From Entrophospora sp. SA101 (lineage: Eukaryota > Glomeromycota > Glomeromycetes > Entrophosporales > Entrophosporaceae): 14,563 nucleotides of DNA. Under the pieces are notes generated by a model. That model worked only from the letters and a program-made list of their open reading frames with translations. It ran no database searches and had not been told where the DNA came from. A program made the position numbers and the translations under genes. Shown one piece after another: positions 1 to 10,381 of the stretch (position 1 is the stretch's first letter; the number at the start of each line of letters is the position of its first letter). Location: assembly GCA_958430865.1 (NCBI GenBank), contig CAUDNR010001087.1:1-14563 (forward strand), written 5' to 3'.

Positions 1-9
1 TTACTATAA

Positions 10-297
10 AAGACATACCTAAGTGATCAAAAATCTGTAAATATTCATAATAATGTAATATTTGGACATTTATTTCTGCTTATACTTGCAATTGGACGCG
101 TCAAACAAAATTTTACGCATATGAATATAAAGGCAAAATTGACTTTTAGGGTCAGATTATTTTCGGTTTTATTAACAACCTGCTTTAATATTTTTCATAT
201 AGTAGATACATATGATAAAGAAATTATATCTCAAATTTGGTGGTGGTTGCTATACAGCAAGGGTATCAAACGAGGGTGTGAAGACATTCGATTATAA
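10..297 (+). other. Open frame of 95 codons, unrecognised
   Basis: Open from position 10 (after TAA at 7-9) to TAA at 295-297. An internal ATG at 121 gives 58 aa, including DTYDKEIISQIWWWLLYSKG and KRGCEDIRL near the C-terminus. The length is somewhat above chance for such AT-rich DNA and the C-terminal half looks protein-like, but no family or splice evidence supports it. It may run in from outside the window. Confidence 0.22.
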
Positions 298-404
298 AAT
301 TTTACGAATTTTACTATGATGCAGATCATCCAAATTTTACTATATATGTTTTACAACCTCCTATTATTATGTATTAGTATGAGGTTAACAACTCGGAGTG
401 TTAG

Positions 405-481
405 CTAATTCTTCCAATCTACTAAACCAATCACTGGAAAATCTCCGCCAAGAAATAGAAGCCTTGAAACAACAAATGCAC
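405..481 (+). CDS. Exon-like coiled-coil segment, gene unrecognised
   Basis: An acceptor-like TTAG precedes a 77-nt stretch encoding NSSNLLNQSLENLRQEIEAL and KQQMH, followed directly by a consensus donor GTAATT at 482. Hydrophobic residues (L, L, L, I, L, M) fall at 4-3-4-3-4 spacing, a clean heptad pattern. The stretch is richer in C and G than its surroundings. No start, partner exon or family is evident, so it is an isolated exon candidate or a relic. Confidence 0.35.
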
Positions 482-633
482 GTAATTTTTTTTATCAACA
501 GTATAATAGTTACCTACACTCTACCCTTAAATTATTAATTATTATTTGTAATGCTCAGTTGACCCAAATATTTACTTTACATTAATAAGCATAGTTTATT
601 GGACAAAATACAGTAAAAGTCATGTTATTTGTA

Positions 634-722
634 ATACCCCAAGAGGTATAAAAAGACTTGGTTTTAGATCAAGTCAGAACCATCATGTTCATAACAATCT
701 TTAATTATTGATCTAATAATTA
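634..722. repeat. Cluster of three short hairpins
   Basis: Three inverted repeats follow one another: ATACC/GGTAT (634-649), GACTTG/CAAGTC (655-675) and TAATTATT/AATAATTA (702-722). All are perfect but short. They may be structure within a degraded element. Confidence 0.35.
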
Positions 723-826
723 ATACTTCCCAACACACCTGTAATAATATTATTATTATCGCTAATAAAAACACATAACATATTTTACCTTTAAAAATAA
801 TAACCTCTAATTAATTAATAAACCAC

Positions 827-915
827 AAAGGGGAACCTTTGCTAACTATAGCAAGTAGCCAACATTGTAATTATTGGGAAACATCTCAAGGGGACGCCTT
901 TGGGATATAATTACA
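827..915. repeat. Repeated AAGGGGA-CCTTT palindromes with flanking inverted repeat
   Basis: AAAGGGGAACCTTT (827-840) and CAAGGGGACGCCTTTG (887-902) are two related imperfect palindromes about 60 bp apart. The second is enclosed by a perfect nine-base inverted repeat TGTAATTAT (866-874) and ATAATTACA (907-915). This could be a small foldback element. Confidence 0.35.
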
Positions 916-1067
916 TATATAGAACCTAGGGACCCTTTTATCTGAAAAGATAAAAGTTATATTTTATTGATTTTTGACCATAAGTCAGCGAGTAGGCTGT
1001 GTGTTGAGCTATAAATAACCTATTAATTAGGAAACTCGGATTGCACGCTTGCAGTACTATAAGTACC

Positions 1068-1322
1068 ATGAAATATATATATTGGTCAAAAAATGAAAGA
1101 AAACCTGTGACAACTACAGTTGGAGAGGTCTTTGAACATGCTAAAGTACAACTCAACACTTACATACAGACAGTTATAAAGGGTGATGCAAAACGATCTA
1201 ATTCTGGAGTTTGTTCCAAACAGATTAAGATTGAAGACAATGGCAAGGATAGATTGAAAGGGTATGTTGTAATGGTAATTGGAAGGAAAGATATTCTCAT
1301 GCATTCCACTGCTATAATTTAA
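1068..1322 (+). CDS. Terminal exon or fragment of a probable Rhizophagus lineage-expanded protein
   Basis: From the ATG at 1068 the frame encodes 84 aa: MKYIYWSKNERKPVTTTVGE, then VFEHAKVQLNTYIQTVIKGD, with NSGVCSKQIKIEDNGKDRLK and GYVVMVIG before the stop at 1320-1322. The pattern of a helix ending in VQLNTYIQT followed by a basic segment and a final KGYVVMVIG strand resembles the C-terminus of large lineage-specific families in Glomeromycotina that may carry a PD-(D/E)XK-like nuclease fold. That is recalled resemblance, not a search result. An acceptor-like TTAATTAG at 1023-1030 would make it a terminal exon; no upstream catalytic residues are visible, so it may equally be a gene fragment. 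Codon use is less AT-extreme than the flanks. Confidence 0.5.
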   Translation: MKYIYWSKNERKPVTTTVGEVFEHAKVQLNTYIQTVIKGDAKRSNSGVCSKQIKIEDNGKDRLKGYVVMVIGRKDILMHSTAII

Positions 1323-1998
1323 CTTGTTTCAATTATAATATGGCAACTTAATAATAATTATGAGGTGTAATGATTATTTCCTTGAAAAATCCTAAATATA
1401 ATTACTATCCTTATTCTAAGACTTTGTTTTTTTCAATTTATATGATAATAATCTATCATTAGTAATGATTCTACAAAAATTAATTAATTATTAATCTGAT
1501 ATCATTTATTGAAGAAAGGGATATAATTTCTATTTAAATGTAATTTCTTTGTTTACTCTATTTGATCTTTGTTTAAAGTTTAATATTGTTTACTTCTTTA
1601 ATAATAATAACTTTGCATTACTTAGTTATTTGTGCTATTTTTTTTTTTTTTTTGAAAAAAAAATAGCTTAATTATTGAATTTGCAGTGTAATTTTTATTT
1701 GAAAAAATTTACAAGTATCACTCATAAAATATTATAATAAAAATTATTTAACATCAATTTCAAATATGCTGATATTCAAATAGAAACACGACTTAAAGAC
1801 TTTTTTTTCAGGACATTGCAGATCTACAGTGGGTCAAGTGTCACTCATATGATCTTTGTGCATAATTTTATATGTAAAATCAAAGAAAAAAATTACTCTG
1901 GTATATACTAACCTTCCCGATTTAACCAAGATTGTTCCTTGAATTATAAAAAATCAAAATATATGGAAAACCCTTTATTTTGACATATTTTTTGCCAG
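1323..1998. other. AT-rich spacer
   Basis: Long A and T runs and no supported gene. The only notable items are the acceptor-like TTTTTTTTCAG with a short coding-like stretch at 1812-1862 and the TACTAAC-like string at 1906-1912. Confidence 0.5.
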
Positions 1999-2139
1999 GG
2001 TAAACAAATAAGACTCGAAGAAAATCTTAATGTGAAGTTGGTCTACCAGCTCTATAAGTTCTATAATATAAGAAATTGGATATGCACAATTCAATCTTTC
2101 GACTTAATTTTTTTTTACATATTAATAATTAATGCAATA
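1999..2139 (+). CDS. Exon-like island of 47 codons, unrecognised
   Basis: Bounded by a TTTTTTGCCAG acceptor and a perfect GTAAGT donor, exactly 141 nt with phase 0 at both ends. The peptide begins GKQIRLEENLNVKLVYQLYK and continues FYNIRNWICTIQSFD before a hydrophobic stretch. Another acceptor-like TTTTTTTTCAG at 1801-1811, followed by DIADLQWVKCHSYDLCA, and a TACTAAC branch-site-like string (1906-1912) lie upstream, but I could not join these into a continuous frame. Could be a lone relic. Confidence 0.28.
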
Positions 2140-2699
2140 GTAAGTTCTAATTTCCAAGCTTTAAATATTTATTTTAGAATTTGTTTATAGAAAAGTATTA
2201 ATTTTTTTTTTATAATATATATATCACTGGATGTATTAGAAAGTTGTATCAAGCAAATTTATTAAATTTATTAATTTGGTGATATTTATTTAATATTTTC
2301 AAACAAAAATGAATTCGTATAATGGACTTCTTTCAAGGATGGCTATTAAAAAAATGTCAGTTAAAGATTTGTTGATTTTATATAATTTAAAATTGACATT
2401 TAATTTATAATTCTTAATAAAGTTTCTTATTTTGCACTTTGCAACGCCATCTATTTTTTTCCAATTAACCACACCAACACATTAACGAAAATTTCCTATC
2501 GGTATCCAACCTTCGAAAATGAAATAATATTAAATTGGTTATGATTAAAAATGGCTCCTCAATTAATTGAGACTTGATTGCGGTTAATTGCGCTTCCCAT
2601 ATACTTTTGGGCAAGTATTTATATATATATATAATCAAAAAATATAATCTATCTGTATATAAAAATTTAATCAATGTCCATATCGTCGTCATTACTATT

Positions 2700-2875
2700 A
2701 CCACATTATTGCTGTCTTCTGCCTCGTCATCTTCCTCTTTGCCTTCATCATCACCATTGTCACCATTGTCACCATTGCCACCACTGTTGCTGTGTTGTCG
2801 TTCTTGTAGTTGTTGTCGTCTTCCCTGTTGTCATCGCTGTTGGAGTTGTCTTTGTCTGCGTAACCTATTTCTTTC
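2700..2875 (-). repeat. Low-complexity triplet-rich tract
   Basis: A strand-asymmetric, comparatively GC-rich tract containing three perfect copies of TCACCATTG (2751-2777). On the minus strand one frame runs from an ATG at 2899 through a Gln/Arg-rich segment (RLRRQRQLQQR), a single TGA (2833-2831), then QERQHSNSGGNGDNGDNGDD and GKEEDDEAEDSNN, ending at a donor-like GTAATA. That resembles an acidic/Gln-rich disordered protein region, but triplet repeats keep several frames open on both strands, so coding is unproven. Confidence 0.4.
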
Positions 2876-2899
2876 AATTTTTACAGCCGTAACTCCCAT

Positions 2900-3703
2900 C
2901 TGAGCAGGATATCATTTATTTCGATATTGTCGTCGTTTTTAGTGTTGCTAGCCGACTAGTTGTAGCCGCAACTAAAGATTTATATCTAGTTGCGCGCGAT
3001 TGGATTTCAGCCGTAAATTTATTACAGCCTTAATGTTACTGTGATATTAGATAGTCGTGCGTGACCAGTGTATAAAATTCGATGTTGGGACTGTGTTATT
3101 TTGATTGAAATTTTTTTCCAAAATTTCTACTAGTTTTTTTTTTAATTAAATTTCTTATTGAAATCTTAATAAAAAATTAAACTAAATTTATATTATTTAC
3201 TGAGTGAAAGGTAACATGTGCATCTTTTATGAACCATTAAGTTTATTAATTTAAAGATTTCGTAATCTAATATTTACTTATTAATATTAATTATTTATTA
3301 ATCACATTTACATTTACATTTACACATATTCGCTCCCTCGAAATAAAATTTAAAAAAATAAATAAAGCATAGCACTATTTTAAGTTGTTAAATTGACATT
3401 ATTTCATAGATGGATCGTCAATTAAACTTTTTTTTTTTTTCAGATAGATAGGATTCGTGTCAAATTTGCATTAATTTCAAAAAAGCAAAGGTTAATATAA
3501 TATTCCATAGAATTTAAAAATCCACACAATTTTCAAAAACTGTTTATTAAAAAAAAATTTTTTTTTAACCCACAAATCAATTTTTTAAAGAATATTGAAT
3601 TTTTCTATATATTAAATTACTTTTTTAAAAAAAAAAAACAAACAAATAAAAAGAGAAAAAACAAATAATTAATTAATTTAATTTTTAAAAAAATTTATTA
3701 TTA
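2900..3703. other. Spacer downstream of GFA1
   Basis: Contains a hairpin TAGTTG/CAACTA near 2958-2975, the string CAGCCGTAA twice (about 2884 and 3008), a CATTTA triplicate at 3305-3322, and long A/T runs before the GFA1 stop. No gene is supported. The GFA1 3' UTR and polyadenylation site must lie near its right end. Confidence 0.5.
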
Positions 3704-6512
<2,809 letters not shown>

Positions 6513-7144
6513 TTTGATCTAAATTAAGTTAAATTTTTTTTTAAAAAAATAATTTTTGTTGCAATTAACTAGACGATACAAACGATTTATTAAATAAAAA
6601 ATGTATTATGATATGTTTATATCTTATATATGTTATGTGTGAATTATGTATTGCGTGTTTTAAATATATATTTTTTGTATGTTCAAGTTTAATTTTATTT
6701 ATTAATATAAGAGGTATGATTAAAATTTTGAAGAGAGAAGAAACATTTGTTGGAGTGGGTAAGGGTGGTATTTATAGCTTTTCATTTTCAGAAATTCTAG
6801 GGGTGCAAAGAAAAGTGGAATTGACCCTGAATTTTGATGGTTTAAAAAAAACGACGAATGAAATTGATTAATTTGATTGATTAATTATATGTCAACAAAA
6901 ATCAATATGATCTTTTAAAGCTTTTTTATTATTGGTTTGTGAATATCGAATATTGTCGAATGTAAATGAAGAATGTAAAGAAATGTGTAAACATGTATGT
7001 GAAAATTCTTTTTTTAGATTTAATGCGAGCAAGTGTAACATTAATGTAATACAAATCAACATGAAAAAGAAAAACAAAAAGAAACTCCTAATATTTATTT
7101 TTTGATTCATTGCCGAATTATGCTTAGATTGCGCAAGTGTAAAG
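6513..7144. other. Intergenic region between GFA1 and the DUF952 gene
   Basis: This 632-bp stretch holds the GFA1 promoter and 5' leader and the 3' flank of the DUF952 gene. Open frames on both strands here (6608-6871 plus, 6892-7200 minus) are rich in Phe, Ile and Lys, show no family signature and have no supporting splice sites, so I do not call them genes. Confidence 0.6.
6769..6776 (-). promoter_or_regulatory. TATA-like box upstream of GFA1
   Basis: On the minus strand this reads CTATAAATACC, 257 bases upstream of the GFA1 start codon, followed about 30 bases on by a pyrimidine-rich stretch (TTTCTTCTCTCTTC, about 6730-6743) that could mark the transcription start. This would give a 5' leader of about 220 nt. 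The match is good but AT-rich sequence produces such strings by chance. Confidence 0.4.
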
Positions 7145-7612
7145 TTAATCTTCCAACCAATCATTGTCATCATCGTCAAGAAGAAAATCCTCGTTCTCAT
7201 TTGGTTTTTTTAATTTCTTAATATCTTTAATATCTTTCATTACAATTAATCTATCATATAAGTGTGGAAAAAAATCTCCTCCGTCTACATTATTGTTTTC
7301 CCATTTAATATTATTTTTAATTTCTTCTTCTTGTTCTTCTTGATGATGATGATGATTATTATTATTACGATAATAGATTTTCACTAGAGTTATTTCTTTT
7401 TCATTTTTGAAAAATAAATTTGCAACAGTTAAAACTTGTCTAGCTGTTGAAAGATGAATAAATCCATCATCAATATCCAATTGTGTTAACGGCAGAGTGT
7501 AATTAGATAGAGAAGAAATTAAAGACGGTGTAGGGGAAGAAATTGAAGGTGGTAGTTCATGTTTTGTTGAAAGAATTTTGTAAAGATAATTAACATTATT
7601 AGTTGTTAACAT
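7145..7612 (-). CDS. DUF952-family protein, single exon
   Basis: A 155-aa protein starting at an ATG and ending in TAA, with no intron. The DUF952 signatures are visible in order: LYKIL near the N-terminus (10-14), DDGFIHLSTARQV (48-60), a hydrophobic stretch ending in VKIYY (77-81), KWE (103-105) and FFPHLYDRL (114-122). The biochemical role of this family is not established as far as I know, so I assign none. Bacterial and fungal members are usually about 100-130 aa; this one is enlarged by a low-complexity insertion (RNNNNHHHHQEEQEEE, about 82-97) encoded by ATT/ATG-type triplet repeats, a Ser/Pro-rich loop (21-36), and an acidic tail ending DDDDNDWLED. The insertion falls between conserved blocks, probably in a surface loop. 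It lies between GFA1 and LAS21 on the same strand, with its own upstream region. Confidence 0.82.
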   Translation of the reverse strand: MLTTNNVNYLYKILSTKHELPPSISSPTPSLISSLSNYTLPLTQLDIDDGFIHLSTARQVLTVANLFFKNEKEITLVKIYYRNNNNHHHHQEEQEEEIKNNIKWENNNVDGGDFFPHLYDRLIVMKDIKDIKKLKKPNENEDFLLDDDDNDWLED

Positions 7613-8855
7613 TTTTTTTCCCCTAAAATTTTTCCGTGTGTGTGTGAATTATCTATCACCTTAGATTTGTTACACGCAATGTTTTTCGGAGGAAAAAAAA
7701 AAGGTTTTTGATCGAATATTTATTGTCTTTCTTACTCGACAATTTATTAAATGTTTAATAATCATTTTTTTACGTTGTACGACATAAAACAAACCTAACT
7801 CATATTTCTACCCAATCAAAATAAAGAACGGATTTTTTAGTGTTTTATCAAAAAAATATTGGCCAAAAAATAAATTTTCTTTTTGGTTTTTCATTTCAAA
7901 AAAAAAGTGCTTACTATTATTATTATTGTGAAGATCTGGAATAGATAAAGCTTTTAGAAGAAAACAATTAATTATTTGCCAAAAAAAAGCAAAGAAAAAA
8001 TAATTATTCGAATAAAGATGATAGATAATTGCAACAACAAAACCAGACAAAATGAACATTTGCATTACAATAGATTTCAGCTTCAAAAATAGTTTAACAT
8101 CGCTATTATATTATTAACATGATATAACAATTTTTATAACGTAGTGAGTGATTGAGTGATTGATTTTATTCGCTGATTTTGTTTGAACCCCAAAATTCAG
8201 TCAATAACTTTATACTAGCAAAAACCCATTGATTTGACGGGCTATTGAATAGTAAAATAGTTTTTTTAGTGGAGAAAAATTATTTTTTTAGAGTTAGTTA
8301 TCATTCTACTGACCAGTTTACACATTAAAAATACAATAAGATATAAGGTTTGAAAAAAGGACCCCAAAAACCAAGTCGGCTGATATGTATTGATTTGTAA
8401 TCGATTTTTATATTGCGAGTAGCTTTTCTGGTCAATCTTTATTGTTTTACATTTATGGCCGAGTTTGAGTTAACTTTTTAGCTAGACTCTTTGATTAATC
8501 GCAAGCCTTCATATTCATTACTCGTCAATTATATTTTATGAATTTATTTAACAATTATCCTCTTGTACCTAAAAAGCTTCGGCAAATATATAAGCCCACT
8601 TTACGACACAAATAATAAAAATACGAAAGGGGCTAGATCACATGTCCGAGACGATTGGATCTTTTGATTTTTAATTTCTTTGCATAAGATTGTTGGAATT
8701 ATTTATTTAGAATTTATACTTTACATATTCTAAAATATGCAATTATAACGTTAATAAAATCCTTTACCACATCTAGAATTTCTTTACATCATGACCAATC
8801 TTAGCCCACCTTTAATGTTATTTTTATTATTAAAAATAAAAATATGCTGATGCAG
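7613..8855. other. Intergenic AT-rich spacer upstream of the DUF952 gene
   Basis: Contains the DUF952 promoter, a short GT run near 7638-7647, and a minus-strand frame at about 7808-8065 made of Phe/Asn-rich residues from poly-T and ATT runs. I find no family signature and no convincing splice structure. A direct duplication GAGTGATT occurs near 8145-8160. Confidence 0.5.
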
Positions 8856-9182
8856 GACAACAAATTATTTTGTTACAGACTTATTGACAGTGTATAAATT
8901 CCAGTGTGTAACTAATGCTGATTTCTACAAATTTAGAAACTATCTGCAGAAAACTACTACTATATTAATATAATATGTTACACCCGCACATTCCCACATT
9001 ATTATACACTGCTTGTTGATCGTGCTTTTTTAATTTTTTACCCATTAAAGGGAATTGCCAAATGTGGATTATGTTTAGAACGATATAAATTTTTGCCGAT
9101 CACTTTAATTGATCAACAACATCCACCCCCTAAATGTTTTAAATATTCAACAACTGAATCGTTGATAATGACGATGGCATAA
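8856..9182 (+). pseudogene. Plus-strand coding-like islands, unrecognised gene or gene relic
   Basis: Two protein-like stretches lie in AT-rich spacer. The first follows a CTGATGCAG acceptor-like string and reads TNYFVTDLLTVYKF then QCVTNADFYKFRNYLQ. The second, 9051-9182, follows a pyrimidine-rich AAAG string and reads GIAKCGLCLERYKFLPITLI then DQQHPPPKCFKYSTTES, ending TAA; it has a CxxC pair and a Pro-rich stretch. No donor links the two cleanly and no start is evident. A TATATAAG string at 8587-8594 could be an upstream TATA box. The TA-flanked transposon begins 84 bp after the stop codon. I cannot name the family. Confidence 0.3.
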
Positions 9183-9265
9183 ATTTTTTTTTTTAATTTA
9201 TTATACGTTTCAAATTGGTTATTATGTTATAGGCCACAAATTGGGACTTCCAAATTAGGAAGGTA

Positions 9266-9289
9266 CTGTATGCAAAGTGAGTCTCGGTT
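9266..9289 (+). repeat. Left terminal inverted repeat of the 9266-9849 element
   Basis: Contains TGAGTCTCGGTT and pairs with the right repeat at about 9827-9849, with TA immediately outside. The inner ten bases TGAGTCTCGG match exactly. Confidence 0.65.
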
Positions 9290-9826
9290 AGCGAATAAAT
9301 TTCAAAACTATAATTATTTTATCTCGCTTTAACGGATTTAACGGATTAATATTAATGCATTCGGTTTACCAAATATTTTTTGAAAATCCATATTAAATTT
9401 TTTCTCGATAGTCCAATTTATAATGGCACGTAATAACGTAATGTATTATTAATATTAATAATATAAAGAATTAATTTATATAATGATGTGTTAATTATAA
9501 AGACAATATTGTGAGATTGCATGTGTATTAAAGATCGAACGTTCGTTAATGGTGATGCTACTATGATTCTAATATAATGTCATAATTATAATTAATTTTC
9601 TTTATACTATTTTTAAAATAATATTAATGATTATTTATCCAATTATGAAGTACCCAAGAAGCAAAAACAATGTCGAATTGACGAATTATGAGTGAAAATG
9701 ATATTATTATTTTTATATATATACATATATATTTATTATTATTGTATGTGTTTAATTTATAAACTGATTTCGATCATAAGTTTCGCTTTTGCGGTTTAAT
9801 GGATAAATTTTCTGAAGAAAGCATCA

Positions 9827-9849
9827 AGCCGAGACTCATTTTGGTATAG
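9827..9849 (-). repeat. Right terminal inverted repeat of the 9266-9849 element
   Basis: Reads CCGAGACTCATTTTGGTATAG on the plus strand, the imperfect reverse complement of the left end, with TA immediately outside at 9850-9851. Confidence 0.65.
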
Positions 9850-10075
9850 TAATAGGATTTTCCTAATTTTATTTTATTTTATTGTTATTGGCCTTTTTTA
9901 ATTTTCCTAATTAATGCCATGATAATGGTAGTTGTGACAATTTATGATTATTCCTTGTAACGTGTTTTTACATCATTTATTTTATATAATATAATAATAG
10001 ATTTTAGTAAATTTGCATATTAATATTCTAGATGATCTAATACCAATGGTCCTATGTTGTATAGTTAAAATTTTG

Positions 10076-10155
10076 GGTGGACATGAAATTCTTGGCTAAT
10101 TTGAATTTCACATACGTGAATTGCAAATTCACATAAATTTCATTTTCATCCACAA
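10076..10155. repeat. Nested imperfect palindrome
   Basis: An outer pair, GTGGACATGAAATT and AAATTTCATTTTCATCCAC, encloses GAATTTCA and a perfect hairpin GTGAATT-GCA-AATTCAC (10117-10133). It could be a small foldback element or chance in AT-rich DNA, and it overlaps a stretch with coding-like frames. Confidence 0.35.
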
Positions 10156-10158
10156 CAG

Positions 10159-10356
10159 TACCAAATATTCGCGTAAAGGAGAATTTTTTCCGGATGAGGG
10201 AAGCATTTTATTGGCATGAACAATGGAGCCTATCTGATGATTACATTTATACGGTATGTGTGATATAATCATCCAGAATCGAGTTAATTTACTTGAGTTG
10301 ATATAAAAATAAAAAATATATTTCTTTATTATTAGAGTAGTTTTACAAGAGAATAG
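10159..10356 (+). CDS. Exon-like 3' end of an unrecognised plus-strand gene (two exons), convergent with LAS21
   Basis: A CAACAG acceptor at 10153-10158 is followed by an open stretch whose peptide reads PNIRVKENFFRMREAF then YWHEQWSLSDDYIYT, with a residue mix unlike translated AT-rich spacer. It ends at a consensus donor GTATGTG (10254). The intron 10254-10335 (82 nt, TTATTAG acceptor) matches the size of introns in the neighbouring real genes, and the join is phase 0 into SSFTRE-stop (TAG 10354-10356). That stop is 25 bp from the LAS21 stop, tail to tail. I do not recognise the protein and could not build secure upstream exons; in-frame stops just upstream mean it may instead be a decayed gene. 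Confidence 0.35.
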
Positions 10357-10381
10357 AAAATCAAATTCAATTTAAAAAAAT

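Larger units (their letters stand above)
9266..9849. mobile_element. Non-autonomous TIR element with TA target-site flanks (Tc1/mariner type, possibly pogo/Tigger/Fot-like)
   Basis: The left end reads CTGTATGCAAAGTGAGTCTC followed by GG; the right end, reverse-complemented, reads CTATACCAAAATGAGTCTCG followed by G. The inner block TGAGTCTCGG is identical and the outer part differs by a few bases and one indel. A TA dinucleotide abuts each end (9264-9265 and 9850-9851), as expected for Tc1/mariner-superfamily insertion. The 584-bp interior has no long ORF and no transposase motif, so it would be a MITE or deletion derivative. Subterminal strings such as TTTAACGGATTTAACGGATT (left) and GCGGTTTAATGGAT (right) add to the resemblance. 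Assignment to a pogo-like subgroup is inference. Confidence 0.65.

Noticed and set aside
2309..2413. 34-codon plus-strand ORF starting MNSYNGLLSR with a favourable AAAAATG context
   Set aside because: Too short to separate from chance in AT-rich DNA, with no splice or family support.
2574..2903. Two plus-strand Ser/Cys/His-rich frames
   Set aside because: They are translations of the triplet-rich tract in the opposite sense; Cys/His/Ser runs of this type are typical of shadows of acidic or Gln-rich repeats.
6608..6871. Plus-strand 87-codon frame between GFA1 and the DUF952 gene
   Set aside because: It overlaps the likely GFA1 promoter, has no recognisable motif, and runs antisense to a good TATA-like box.
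6892..7200. Minus-strand frame overlapping the end of the DUF952 gene
   Set aside because: Overlaps the DUF952 C-terminus in another frame; no family signature.
7808..8086. Small minus-strand membrane-like protein
   Set aside because: Its first codon is TTG, and the hydrophobic residues come from poly-T and ATT runs. No family match or splice context.
8642..8674. Short ORF MSETIGSFDF downstream of a TATATAAG string
   Set aside because: Only ten codons with no donor site before the stop, so it cannot be shown to start the neighbouring exon-like islands.
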